Positions 32,443 to 41,068 are shown, counted from the first letter of the stretch. The stretch is 64,000 bases of DNA from WHSW01 sp963781265 (GCA_963781265.1 CAWAFH010000003.1:253030-317029); one strand, 5' to 3'. Notes: a model not told the origin generated them from the letters alone. Program-made: numbers and translations.

Positions 32443-33470
32443 CAGGCCGGTGCCGCTCCGGTCGCCTGCGAGTTCCCGAGTCGCTCGGGGGCCGGCGCCG
32501 AGGCCGGCAGCAGAGTAGCGGTCGCGTAGACGACGGTCGCCCACAGCGCCGTCCCGAGCGCCAGATGGCCGATGATCAGCCCGGCGTGCTTGCCGGCCCA
32601 GACGTTGATCGCGCCGAGCGCGATCTGGCCGATGAGGATCAGCGGCGCGATCCAGAAGGCGCGGCTGGGGGCATGGCGACGCAGCGCCACCGCGGCCATC
32701 GCCAGGACCGAGATCGCGGTCAGGTACATGAACAGGCGGTGGGTGAGCTGGATGTCGGCGAGCCGCGACTGGCCGAAGGAGAGGGCTCCCTGCCCGTTGC
32801 ACCCGGGGAACTGGGCGGTGTCCCAGCCGGTGCCGCAGGCCGAGTGGGCGCCGACCAGGGGCTGATCGGGGGTGCCGTGGTACTCGGTTCCGGCGACGTA
32901 GCCCCCGGCGACGATCGTCGCCAGCACGAGCCCCGCGGTGACGAAGCTCAGCGGCCGCAGCCCACGGACGGACTCCCGCGCGGGCGGCGAGGTGGTCTCG
33001 GCTCCGCGCCGCAGCACGAACAACAGCCCCAACAGCAGCATCGCGAGCCCGAGATGGGCGGCGACGAGTTCGTCCTCGAGGCCCTTCTCGACCGTGAGCC
33101 CGCCGAGCGCCGCCTGGGCGATGACCAGCAGGCCGGCGGCGACGGAGCCGCGGACGAGCAGCCGGTGGCCGCGCAGGCGGCGGAAGGCCTTGAAGGCGAG
33201 CAGCCCGATCAGCACGACGACGATCGTCGCCGCGACGCGGTGGCTGAACTCGACCACCGACTCGGCCGAGTCGGCCGGGAGGACGCCGCCCTCGCACAGC
33301 GGCCAGCCGTGCGTGCCGCTGCCCTCGGCGCCGCAGCCGAGCCCGGAATCGCTCACGCGGACAACGCCCCCGATGAGGATCAGGGCGAAGGTGGCGACGA
33401 TCGTGAAGGTGACGAGGCGGCGGAAGCGGGAAAGCTCGTCCGCATCGCTACGAGCGGCGACTGCACTCAT
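32442..33470 (-). CDS. ctaA: Heme A synthase
   Basis: A 342-residue COX15/CtaA membrane protein converting heme O to heme A. Eight helices, with conserved heme-ligand histidines in VVEFSHRVAAT, AAHLGLAML, LTHRLFMYL and IGHLALGTAL. The extracytoplasmic loop SGLGCGAEGSGTHGWPLC carries the Cys pair seen in actinobacterial and Bacillus-type enzymes. It begins five bases after the ligand-free subunit I gene and overlaps ctaB. Confidence 0.95.
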   Translation of the reverse strand: MSAVAARSDADELSRFRRLVTFTIVATFALILIGGVVRVSDSGLGCGAEGSGTHGWPLCEGGVLPADSAESVVEFSHRVAATIVVVLIGLLAFKAFRRLRGHRLLVRGSVAAGLLVIAQAALGGLTVEKGLEDELVAAHLGLAMLLLGLLFVLRRGAETTSPPARESVRGLRPLSFVTAGLVLATIVAGGYVAGTEYHGTPDQPLVGAHSACGTGWDTAQFPGCNGQGALSFGQSRLADIQLTHRLFMYLTAISVLAMAAVALRRHAPSRAFWIAPLILIGQIALGAINVWAGKHAGLIIGHLALGTALWATVVYATATLLPASAPAPERLGNSQATGAAPA

Positions 33471-33475
33471 GGGGC

Positions 33476-35335
33476 TCAGGCTACCGGGGCGCTATCGCCG
33501 TCGTCGGAATCGCCGGGCGACCCCTCGGGCTGATCCGTTCCCTGCTCCGGCTCGGCGACGGCGGTGGCGCTCGGCGGCGCCTGCGGCGCGGCCGCAGCGG
33601 GGTCGGCAGCGGCCGGCTCCGGCTCTGGCGCGGGCTCCGACGGCGCGAGGCGCTCGACTCCCTGCGGCGCGACGAAGGCCCGCTCGCGGACCGCGATCGA
33701 CTCGCGGATGTCGTGCAGCGGCTCGGCGCTGCGCACGTCCGGAACCGCGTCGAAGTTGTGCGCCGGGGGCGGCGAGAGCGCGTACCACTCGAGCGTCGAG
33801 CCGCGCCACGGGTCGTGGCCGCGCGCGACGAGCCCGTTGTGCCAGCTGTAGGCGGCGTTGCCGAGCTCGAGCAGGATCCCGATCACCAGGATGAAGGCGC
33901 CGATCGAGCCGATCAGGTTGTAGCCGTCGACCCCGGTGTCCTCGGCGAAGCGCCAGATGTCGACCGGCTGGCCCTCGAGCCCGGCGAGGAACATCATCAG
34001 CACGTAGACGTTGATCCCGATCACGATCAGGACCAGAGCCGCCTTGCCGGTCCCCTCGCCGAGCAGGCGGCCGTTGAGCTTCGGGAACCAGTAGTGCAGG
34101 CCGGCGAAGCCGCCGATCACGCCGCCGCCGACCAGCAGGTAGAGCGTGTCCCCCTGGCTCGCGGTGGTGTAGTCGAGCGCCCAGCCGACCGGGATCACCG
34201 AGTAGGAGAGCTCGCCGGCGAGCCCGAACGACATCGTCACGATCGCGGCGAGCGCGTACCAGGTCGCGGCGCGCAGCTCGAGCACGCCGCCCCAGATCGT
34301 CGCGATCCAGTTGTAGAAGATGACGCCGATCGGAACGACGAGCGTGAGCGCGAACGCCATCGCCATGATCGTCCAGCCCTCGTTGAGCGGGGCGATGTAC
34401 ATGTTCTGCATCCAGGCGAGCAGGCCGAGTGCCGCGACCGCGACCAGCGACGTGCCGACGGCGCGGCGGCTGAAGATCGGCTTGCGCGCGAAGGTCGGCA
34501 GGATCTCCGAGATGATTCCGGCGGCGCCGATGAAGATCGCCAGGTAGAGGCCGGTGAAGTAGATGTAGGAGAGGTGCTCGTAGAGCAGCGGCGCGCCGCC
34601 CTCCTGCGAGTCGAAGAAGACGCCGTCGAAGCGGCGGTCGATCTCGAGCATGGTGAGCGCCGCGATCATGATCGGGCCGATCAGCAGCAGCATGTAGCCG
34701 ATCACCGCCGAGGCCCATGCGAACAGCGGAGCCCGGCGCCAGGCGAGCCCGGGGGCGCGCAGCTTGCGCAGCGTGACGACGAGGTTGATCGCGAAGCAGA
34801 CGAAGCCGAGCGTCGCCAGCGCGACGCCGGCGATCCAGGCGTCGGCGCCGTTGGAGGGCGAGTAGACCAGGTCCGAGAGCGGCGGCAGGGCGGCGGTGCC
34901 CGTCTCCGGAGCGCTGTACAGGAAGCTGCCGAGGATGGTCACGCAGCCGGCCAGGTACAGGTAGTACGAGAGCTGGTTGAGGCGCGGCAGCGCGACCCCG
35001 CGCGCGCCGATCTGCAGCGGCGCGATGTAGCCGATCAGGCCGAGCAGCAGCGGGAAGCAGCCGAGGATCAGGAAGCTGACCGTCGCCCCGGTCATCAGCC
35101 GGTTGAAGATCTCCGGCTTGATCAGGGTGTTGTCGGGGACGATCAGCTGCATCCGCATGAGCGCGAACTGGGTGACGGCCAGCGCGAGGAAGGTCCCGGC
35201 GGTCGCCATGAACATCAGCGCTACGGACTTGTGGTCCGCGCTCGTCGCGCGCTCGATCCATGCTTGGCGCGACGGCTTCAGCTCGCGGCTGACGATCTCG
35301 GGGCGGGCCCCGCGGGTGGCGGCGGGCGGGGTCAC
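33476..35335 (-). CDS. Heme-copper oxidase subunit I homologue lacking all metal ligands
   Basis: A 619-residue, roughly 12-helix protein aligning along its length with subunit I, including the PRLNQLSYY loop, ISEILPTFARKPIF, GLHYWFPKLNGR and the EWYALSPPPAHNFD end. Compared with CtaD at 24302: heme a His becomes Gly83 (MTGATV), CuB His becomes Thr261 (YFTGLY), the HH pair becomes Gln310-Asn311 (WMQNMY), and helix X (about 396-412) has a seven-residue deletion removing both heme ligands. The K-channel Lys becomes Ile339. The frame is intact and the gene sits tightly between a matching subunit II and ctaA (GTGA overlap, 5-nt gap), so it is not a pseudogene. A Pro/Glu/Ala-rich C-terminal tail follows residue 560. 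Role unknown. Confidence 0.9.
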   Translation of the reverse strand: MTPPAATRGARPEIVSRELKPSRQAWIERATSADHKSVALMFMATAGTFLALAVTQFALMRMQLIVPDNTLIKPEIFNRLMTGATVSFLILGCFPLLLGLIGYIAPLQIGARGVALPRLNQLSYYLYLAGCVTILGSFLYSAPETGTAALPPLSDLVYSPSNGADAWIAGVALATLGFVCFAINLVVTLRKLRAPGLAWRRAPLFAWASAVIGYMLLLIGPIMIAALTMLEIDRRFDGVFFDSQEGGAPLLYEHLSYIYFTGLYLAIFIGAAGIISEILPTFARKPIFSRRAVGTSLVAVAALGLLAWMQNMYIAPLNEGWTIMAMAFALTLVVPIGVIFYNWIATIWGGVLELRAATWYALAAIVTMSFGLAGELSYSVIPVGWALDYTTASQGDTLYLLVGGGVIGGFAGLHYWFPKLNGRLLGEGTGKAALVLIVIGINVYVLMMFLAGLEGQPVDIWRFAEDTGVDGYNLIGSIGAFILVIGILLELGNAAYSWHNGLVARGHDPWRGSTLEWYALSPPPAHNFDAVPDVRSAEPLHDIRESIAVRERAFVAPQGVERLAPSEPAPEPEPAAADPAAAAPQAPPSATAVAEPEQGTDQPEGSPGDSDDGDSAPVA

Positions 35336-36249
35336 GGCGCGGTTGCCTCCGTCGCGGCCTGCTGGACGTCCAGCACCGTCGTCTGGGCCTTGTCGAGCTG
35401 GGCCCCGAGGTCCTTGATGTAGGCCTCGTACTCGGGCACGGTCACGACGCGCACCCAGGAGCGCATGGCCGGGAAGCTGGTCCCGGAGAACACCGTGGAG
35501 GAGCCCGAGTAGCGGCCGACCGCGTCGGCCTTGAACCAGGTCTGCACGACCTCGCCGGGCGAGGCCTGCACCTGGCCACCGAGCGCCGGCACGTGCCAGC
35601 TGTGGAGCACATCGGTTGAGGTGATGTTGAGGACGACGGTGGTGTCGACGGGCACGACCAGCTCGCCGTAGGAGAAGGTGCGGGCACCGGGACGGCCGCC
35701 TGGATACTCGAACCGCCACAGCCACTGCTGGGCGATCGCGTCGATCTGCAGCGGCGCCGACTCGGTCGGTTCCGTGCCGCCGATCGGCAGCGAGCCGGTC
35801 GCGGACTCCTCGTCGTCGGTGGTCGCGAACGGCGACAAGCCCTTGATCCCGACCTGAGCCGTGGGGTTGGAGGTCAGCCCGTCGGGGCCGGTCGGCTCGA
35901 TCTCGCGCGCGTCGTCGGTCTGGATCACGCCGTAGACGAAGATCGCGAGCGCCAGCACGCTGAGCACGCCGATCACCGGGCGCAGGGCGCCGCGCCCGGC
36001 CGTGAACCGGGCGGGCTCGACCCCGCGGCGCTCGCGGAAGCGGACCACCGCGGCCAGCAGGGCCAAGTTGATCACCAGGATGACCGCGATCGTGATCACG
36101 ATCATCACCACGTAGCTGGAGTGGATCGTCTCCGCGTTGGGCGAGTGGGGCTCCGGCGGCGCCAGGTCGACCGCGTAGGCAGGGGCCGCGGCCCATGCGA
36201 GCGCGAGCATGGCGGCGGTGGCGGCGAGCAGGATGGTCCGACGGCTCAA
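35332..36249 (-). CDS. Oxidase subunit II homologue with degraded CuA site
   Basis: A 305-residue exported protein: signal peptide (about 1-26), two membrane helices (about 47-68, 90-109) and a cupredoxin domain. QQWLWRFEYPGG keeps the electron-entry aromatics, and His216 of DVLHSWHVP is kept. The CuA loop, however, reads STVFSGTSFPAM: both Cys are Ser (251, 255), Glu is Val253, His is Phe259; only Met262 remains. CuA cannot form. A ~45-residue acidic insert (about 112-165) is unusual. It heads a six-gene operon with the ligand-free subunit I, ctaA, ctaB and two small membrane proteins. TTG start. Confidence 0.9.
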   Translation of the reverse strand: MSRRTILLAATAAMLALAWAAAPAYAVDLAPPEPHSPNAETIHSSYVVMIVITIAVILVINLALLAAVVRFRERRGVEPARFTAGRGALRPVIGVLSVLALAIFVYGVIQTDDAREIEPTGPDGLTSNPTAQVGIKGLSPFATTDDEESATGSLPIGGTEPTESAPLQIDAIAQQWLWRFEYPGGRPGARTFSYGELVVPVDTTVVLNITSTDVLHSWHVPALGGQVQASPGEVVQTWFKADAVGRYSGSSTVFSGTSFPAMRSWVRVVTVPEYEAYIKDLGAQLDKAQTTVLDVQQAATEATAP

Positions 36250-36258
36250 GGCGGCGCC

Positions 36259-36264
36259 ATTCTA
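36259..36264 (-). promoter_or_regulatory. -10-like TAGAAT before ligand-free oxidase/heme A operon
   Basis: Hexamer 9 nt before TTG 36249; identical to the hexamer before the functional oxidase operon (23464). Confidence 0.5.
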
Positions 36265-37275
36265 ATCGTCAAGCGGCGGTCCACCGCCGCCCGCCGCGAT
36301 CGCGGGCGCGAGGCCGCGCTCGCGCGCCCACGCCGCGCACAGCTCCAGGCCGCGATCGAGAGCGATTCGCGGCTCCCATCCGAGTTCGGTGCGCGCCCGC
36401 TCGATCGACGCCGTGCCGCGCCGATCGACGAAGGTCGGCGAGCGCGCGGTGAACGCAGGGGTGGTGCCTCGCAGCCGCGCCCAGCGCTCGCTCGCAGCCC
36501 CGGCGGCGACCAGCGCCGCCCGCGGCAGGCGCCGCGGCGCCGGCCCCCCGGCGATCTCGGCGATGCGGCTGAAGTACTCGTGAAAGCCGACCGGCCGTCC
36601 GTCCCAGGCGGTGTAGGCCTCGCCCGCGCGGCCGCGCTCGGCGGCGGCGAGCAGCGCCGCGACCAGGTCGTCGACGTAGATCGGCAGCATCGTCCCGTCG
36701 CCGCGGCCGGGGACCGCCAGGCGGCCGGCGCGCGCCAGCTCGAGCGGGCGCACCAGCCACGGGATCGAGCCGGGCCCGTAGACGTCGCCCGGGCGGACGA
36801 CGACCGCGCCGCGCCGCCGCGCGAGCCGGTCCGAGGCGGACTTCGTGTCGATGTAGGGGATGCCGTAGGTGCGCAGGTGGGCGCGCTCGTCGAGCTCGCC
36901 GGGGGCGTCGTAGCCGTACACGACCACCGAGCTGACGTGCACCGCGCGCGCCCCGGCGGTCGCGGCCGCGTCGAGCACGGTCGCGGTCCCGGCGACGTTG
37001 ACGCGGACGAAATCGGACATCGCGCCCCACTCGTGCACGAAGGCGGCGGTGTGGACGACCAGCCCGCAATCGGCGACGGCCGCCGCGATCCGCTCGGCGT
37101 CGGTGACGTCGGCGATGTGGGGCTCGATCCCGTCGCGCTCCAGCACCGCGGCGGCGCCCGGATCGACGTCGATTCCGGTGACCTGCGCGCCGCGTTCGAC
37201 CAGCGCCCGCGCCACGGCGCCCCCGATGAAGCCACCGGCTCCGGTCACCGCCACCCGCCTGCCGTCGAAGCTCAC
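36262..37275 (-). CDS. NAD-dependent epimerase/dehydratase (extended SDR)
   Basis: A 337-residue Rossmann protein. Nucleotide site VTGAGGFIGGAVARAL, the HTAAFVHEW and VSSVVVYG strands, and the YIDTKSASD active-site Tyr-x-x-x-Lys are present, followed by RPGDVYGPG. Resembles 3-beta-hydroxysteroid/NAD-sugar epimerases; substrate not determinable. GTG 37275 is placed 7 nt after a TATCGT hexamer. Its 3' end lies within the upstream spacer of the subunit II homologue, overlapping that promoter. Confidence 0.88.
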   Translation of the reverse strand: MSFDGRRVAVTGAGGFIGGAVARALVERGAQVTGIDVDPGAAAVLERDGIEPHIADVTDAERIAAAVADCGLVVHTAAFVHEWGAMSDFVRVNVAGTATVLDAAATAGARAVHVSSVVVYGYDAPGELDERAHLRTYGIPYIDTKSASDRLARRRGAVVVRPGDVYGPGSIPWLVRPLELARAGRLAVPGRGDGTMLPIYVDDLVAALLAAAERGRAGEAYTAWDGRPVGFHEYFSRIAEIAGGPAPRRLPRAALVAAGAASERWARLRGTTPAFTARSPTFVDRRGTASIERARTELGWEPRIALDRGLELCAAWARERGLAPAIAAGGGGPPLDD

Positions 37276-37282
37276 CCGGCGG

Positions 37283-37288
37283 ACGATA
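37283..37288 (-). promoter_or_regulatory. -10-like TATCGT before epimerase gene
   Basis: Hexamer 7 nt before GTG 37275. Confidence 0.4.
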
Positions 37289-37309
37289 CGAGCGGCGAGC
37301 GGCGAGCGG
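37289..37309. repeat. Heptamer tandem repeat (CGAGCGG)3
   Basis: Three units in the 63-bp divergent spacer between epimerase and PAP2 genes, immediately beside the epimerase -10-like hexamer. Confidence 0.8.
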
Positions 37310-37323
37310 CCGGCGGCGCCGAT

Positions 37324-37329
37324 TACACT
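37324..37329 (+). promoter_or_regulatory. -10-like TACACT before PAP2 gene
   Basis: Hexamer 9 nt before TTG 37339. Confidence 0.4.
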
Positions 37330-37338
37330 CGCCCCGCC

Positions 37339-38340
37339 TTGCGCCCGCCACGCCTCTCCCGACGCCCCTCGCCCGCCCAGCGGACCGCGGTCCGCGTCGC
37401 GGCCGTCGGGGTGCTCGCGGCCGCCTTCGTGGTGCCGGTGGTGCGCCGCAAGCGCAAGATCCCGGCGAGCCTGACCGTCGGCGCGCTGGTCGCCGGGCCG
37501 ATGGCCGTCGCCGTCCTGCGCCCGCGCACGCGCGGCCGTGACATCGCGCTCTACCTGGTCCAGATGTGGGGGTTCGTGATGGCCCACGAGCTGCCCTACG
37601 ACGACCCGGCGGCGCTGCGGGCGCGGCTGCGCATCCGCTACCCGATCGTGATCGACCGCGCGCTCGGGCTCGGCCGGCTGCCGAACGCCCGGCTGCAGCG
37701 CACCTTCAGCCGCCCCGGCCGCGTCACCCCGCTCGACCGCCTGCTGGCGGCCGTGCACTGGGTCTGGTTCATGGAGCCGCACGCCTCGCTGCTCTTCGTC
37801 CAGGCGCGGCACCCCGAGCGCTTCCCGCGCGCCGCGCGCCAGCTCGCCGCCACGTACGACCTCGGCTGCGCCCTGTACTTCGCCGTCCCGACCGCGCCGC
37901 CGTGGTGGTCGGCCGAGCAGGGCTACATCGACCCGCCGGTCGAGCACGTCGCGGCCGAGGTCGCCGAGGCGGAGGGGATCGAGGTCCGCCGGATCATGGT
38001 CGACGCCGGCGAGCAGGTCTGGCGCCAGGCCTGGGAGCCGCTCTATGACCGCTTCAACGGCAACCCGTGGGCGGCGATGCCGTCGCTTCACTTCGCCACC
38101 TCGCTGATGGCGGCGATCCACCTGGGCGAGGCGGGGCGGATCCCGGGGGCGATCGGCTGGGGATACGCGGGGACCCTCGCCTTCGCGCTCGTCTACCTGG
38201 GTGAGCACTACGTGACCGACCTGATCGCGGGGGCCGCGCTGGTCGCGGCGGTCCGCGCGGGGGAGCCGCTGGCCGAGCCCGCGGTCGAGGCCGTGAACCG
38301 CGTGCTGCGCCGCCTCGAGCAGGTCGCCAACGCCGCCTGA
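37339..38340 (+). CDS. PAP2-superfamily membrane phosphatase/transferase
   Basis: A 333-residue protein with an N-terminal helix (VRVAAVGVLAAAFVVPVV) and several further helices. PAP2 features: AVPTAPPWW region, MPSLHFATSLMAA (the PSLH motif) and YLGEHYVTDLIAG carrying the final His/Asp. The spacing resembles inositol-phosphorylceramide-synthase-like/AUR1-type members rather than small phosphatases. TTG 37339 is chosen from the promoter spacing and because the protein would otherwise run back through unrelated sequence. Confidence 0.82.
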   Translation: MRPPRLSRRPSPAQRTAVRVAAVGVLAAAFVVPVVRRKRKIPASLTVGALVAGPMAVAVLRPRTRGRDIALYLVQMWGFVMAHELPYDDPAALRARLRIRYPIVIDRALGLGRLPNARLQRTFSRPGRVTPLDRLLAAVHWVWFMEPHASLLFVQARHPERFPRAARQLAATYDLGCALYFAVPTAPPWWSAEQGYIDPPVEHVAAEVAEAEGIEVRRIMVDAGEQVWRQAWEPLYDRFNGNPWAAMPSLHFATSLMAAIHLGEAGRIPGAIGWGYAGTLAFALVYLGEHYVTDLIAGAALVAAVRAGEPLAEPAVEAVNRVLRRLEQVANAA

Positions 38341-38388
38341 GCGCCCCTGACGGCGTATCGACGGGCGGGCCTGCGAGGATGAACCTGG

Positions 38389-39579
38389 ATGGGGAGCCCT
38401 GATCCGACCGATCGAGACAAGGGGGATGAGCTCGAGGAGACGCTGGCGGATACGGCTGCCGAACCCGGGATCGAGTCCGACGAGGACGACGAGGACGAGG
38501 ATTACGAGCCCTCGTTCTTCGAGAACCCGAAGCGCCTCGCGCAGTCGGCCTTCATCATCCTCATCCTCATCCTCGGCATCTACGTACTGCTGCCGAAGCT
38601 GGTCGCCGACCAGAACGCGAGCGCCAAGCTCGGGGACGCGAAGCCCCTCTGGGTCGCGATCTCGTTCGCGTTCGCCGTGGTCATGTTCGCCGCCTACGTG
38701 GCTCTGTTTCGCGGCGTCGTGGGCGAGCGGGTGAAGCTGCGCTGGAAGGACTCCTACGACATCACGATGGCCGGCCTCGCCGCGACCCGGCTGTTCTCGG
38801 CGGGCGGCGCCGGCGGCATCGTCCTCACCTACTGGGCGCTGCGCAAGGCCGGGATGCCGCGCAAGGAGACCGCGGCGCGGATGGTCGCCTTCCTGGTCCT
38901 CCTGTACGCCGTCTACATGGCCACCCTGGTGATCAACGGAATCCTGATGAGCACCGGCGTCTTCGACGGCCCGGCGCCGCCGGGGATGACGATCGTCCCC
39001 GCGGCGATCGCCGGCGGCGTGATCCTGGTCTTCCTGCTGATGTCACTGGTCCCGGGCGACCTCGAGCGCCGCTTCTCCGGAGCCTCCCAGGAAAAGCTCT
39101 CGGGCCGGATCGTGCGCCGCCTGGCGACCGTGCCGGCGACCGCGGCGGTCGGCACCCGGGAGGCGCTTCGGTTCGTCCGCGAGCCGTCGCGCGGCGGGCT
39201 CGCGCTGCTCGGCGCCGTCGGCTTCTGGGCCGCCCAGATCGGGATCCTCTGGGCCTCGTTCCGGGCGTTCGGGGTCTCGGTTCCGCTGGCGGTCGTCGTT
39301 CAGGCCTTCTTCGTCGGCATGTTCGCCAACCTGATCCCGCTCCCGGGCGGGGTCGGGGGGGTCGACGCCGGGATGCTCGGCGCCTTCGCCCTGTTCGGCG
39401 TCCACAACATCTTCGCCGCGATCCTGCTCTACCGGATCATGGCGTTCTGGCTGCCGATCCCGCCGGGAGTCGTAGCCTTCCTGCAGCTTCGAAAGACCGT
39501 CCACGAGTGGGAGGAGACGCGCCATCCGGGGCGCCGCTCGGTTGCCGACCCGATCCCGGGATCGGCCATTACTTCATAA
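38389..39579 (+). CDS. YbhN/UPF0104-type integral membrane protein
   Basis: A 396-residue protein: a ~45-residue very acidic cytoplasmic N-terminus (ESDEDDEDEDYEPS), then about eight helices of the lysylphosphatidylglycerol-synthase transmembrane family. ATRLFSAGGAGGIVLTYWALRKAGM and the LIPLPGGVGGVDAGMLGAF loop are characteristic. No catalytic domain. Family members function in lipid flipping or are uncharacterised. Its stop lies inside the inverted repeat preceding trxB. Confidence 0.85.
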   Translation: MGSPDPTDRDKGDELEETLADTAAEPGIESDEDDEDEDYEPSFFENPKRLAQSAFIILILILGIYVLLPKLVADQNASAKLGDAKPLWVAISFAFAVVMFAAYVALFRGVVGERVKLRWKDSYDITMAGLAATRLFSAGGAGGIVLTYWALRKAGMPRKETAARMVAFLVLLYAVYMATLVINGILMSTGVFDGPAPPGMTIVPAAIAGGVILVFLLMSLVPGDLERRFSGASQEKLSGRIVRRLATVPATAAVGTREALRFVREPSRGGLALLGAVGFWAAQIGILWASFRAFGVSVPLAVVVQAFFVGMFANLIPLPGGVGGVDAGMLGAFALFGVHNIFAAILLYRIMAFWLPIPPGVVAFLQLRKTVHEWEETRHPGRRSVADPIPGSAITS

Positions 39580-39597
39580 AGTAAAGTGATATAGACT
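39569..39597 (+). promoter_or_regulatory. trxB promoter with palindromic operator
   Basis: A perfect TTACTT-CATA-AAGTAA dyad (39569-39584) followed by TATAGACT (39590-39597), an AT-rich -10 region, 17 nt before trxB. The dyad covers the -35 position, so a repressor or activator site is likely. It overlaps the last codons of the upstream gene. Confidence 0.55.
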
Positions 39598-39613
39598 CCC
39601 ATCGGAAAGACTC

Positions 39614-40636
39614 ATGGATATGAACGACGAGCAGCGCAAGACGGAGAACCTGATCATCCTCGGCGGTGGCCCGGCCGGTTACACGGCGGCGCTGTACGCG
39701 GCGCGCGCCAACCTGGAGCCGCTGGTGATCGAGGGCTTCCAGTGGGGCGGCCAGCTGCAGAACACCACCGACGTGGAGAACTACCCCGGCTACCCCGAGG
39801 GCGTCATGGGGCCGGAGATGATGAACCAGTTCCGAGCCCAGGCCGAGAAGTTCGGCACCCGCTTCGTCACCGACGATGCCGACCGGGTGGAGCTCTCCGA
39901 CGGTGGCGTCCAGCGGATCTCGATCGGCGACGACGTCTACACCGCCAAGAGCGTGATCCTGGCGATGGGCGCCGAGCCGCGACGCCTCGGCCTCCCCGGC
40001 GAGCTCGAGCTCTCCGGCCGCGGCGTCTCCACCTGCGGGGTCTGCGACGGAGCCTTCTTCAAGGGCGAGAAGGTCGCGGTCATCGGTGGCGGCGACTCGG
40101 CGATGGAGGATGCGATCTTCATCTCCAAGTACGCCTCCGAGCTGACGATCGTCCATCGCCGCGACGAGTTCCGCGCCTCCCAGATCATGCTCGACCGAGC
40201 CAAGGAGCGGCCCAACATCGAGCTGAAGACGCCGTACGTCCCGGAGGAGTTCATCGCCGGCGAGGACGGCAAGCTGCGCGCCGTGCGGCTGCGCCACGCC
40301 GAGACGGGTGAGACCTCGGAGCTCGAGGTCGGCGGCGCGTTCGTCGCGATCGGCCACATCCCGCGTTCCGAGCTGGTCGCCGACCAGGTGCCGACCGACG
40401 AGGACGGCTACGTGCTCACCGAGGGCAGGGCGACCCGCACCAAGCTCGACGGCGTGTTCGCGGTCGGCGACCTCGTCGATCGCACCTACCGCCAGGCGAT
40501 CACCGCCGCCGGCACCGGCTGCATGGGCGCCCTCGACGCCGAGTGGTACCTGCGCGACACGCCGCCCTCGCCCGAGGCGCACTGGCTGCCCGAGGGCGAG
40601 CCGGTCGAGGTCGCCCCGACCCTCGGCGAGGGCTAG
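39614..40636 (+). CDS. trxB: Thioredoxin reductase
   Basis: A 340-residue FAD/NADPH disulfide reductase. FAD site LGGGPAGYTAALYAARA, redox-active pair Cys-Gly-Val-Cys (STCGVCDGAFF), NADPH site VIGGGDSAMEDAIF and the C-terminal GVFAVGDLVDRTYRQAITAAGTG are in the usual order. The pair is CGVC rather than the common CATC. A ~20-residue C-terminal tail extends past the usual end. No thioredoxin gene is adjacent. Confidence 0.96.
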   Translation: MDMNDEQRKTENLIILGGGPAGYTAALYAARANLEPLVIEGFQWGGQLQNTTDVENYPGYPEGVMGPEMMNQFRAQAEKFGTRFVTDDADRVELSDGGVQRISIGDDVYTAKSVILAMGAEPRRLGLPGELELSGRGVSTCGVCDGAFFKGEKVAVIGGGDSAMEDAIFISKYASELTIVHRRDEFRASQIMLDRAKERPNIELKTPYVPEEFIAGEDGKLRAVRLRHAETGETSELEVGGAFVAIGHIPRSELVADQVPTDEDGYVLTEGRATRTKLDGVFAVGDLVDRTYRQAITAAGTGCMGALDAEWYLRDTPPSPEAHWLPEGEPVEVAPTLGEG

Positions 40637-40639
40637 AAC

Positions 40640-41068
40640 CGGCCGCGTCCGCGCGGGCCTCGTCGAGCGTGTCGTACTGGTGCACGCGGACGATCGCGCC
40701 GTCTCGCAGCTCGTACAGCGTTGTCAGGTCAAGCTCGACGCTGACCCCGCTGGCGGCGCCGGTGCCCCACTGATGGCTGGGACCAGCACGCAGTCGCCGG
40801 CCTCGATGTAGTCGAGGTTGTCGACGTAGTACTCGCTGAACGGGTCGAGCCAGTCGCGCAGATACTCGCCGAAGCCGTCGGCGCCGCGGTACGAGCCGTC
40901 GATGCCGGTGGCGAGGCCGGACTGCAACGTGGTCAGCTCCAGGTCGGGCGAGTAGGCAGCGCCGATTGCTTCGCTGACGGCGGCGGCGCTCCAGTCGATC
41001 TCCGCCAGATTCACCCCCTGCAGCGGGGCGAAGATAGCCCGCACGGTGTCGACGTTCGCCTGCGACAT
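40640..41068 (-). pseudogene. SnoaL/NTF2-like protein, frameshifted
   Basis: Starts MSQANVDTVRAIFAPLQ and is recognisable as a SnoaL-like protein to CVLVPA near 40780, then continues in another frame (QWGTGAASGVSVELDLTTLYELRDGAIVRVHQYD) toward 40640. One missing base near 40775 explains the break. The exact end is uncertain because the restored frame runs on opposite trxB. Its start overlaps the stop of the lysyl-oxidase-like gene (TGATG), so the two are coupled. Confidence 0.65.

Noticed and set aside
33476..35335. Ligand-free subunit I as an ordinary pseudogene
   Set aside because: No stop or frameshift over 619 codons, tight overlap with neighbours, conserved loops and matching loss in subunit II argue against simple decay.
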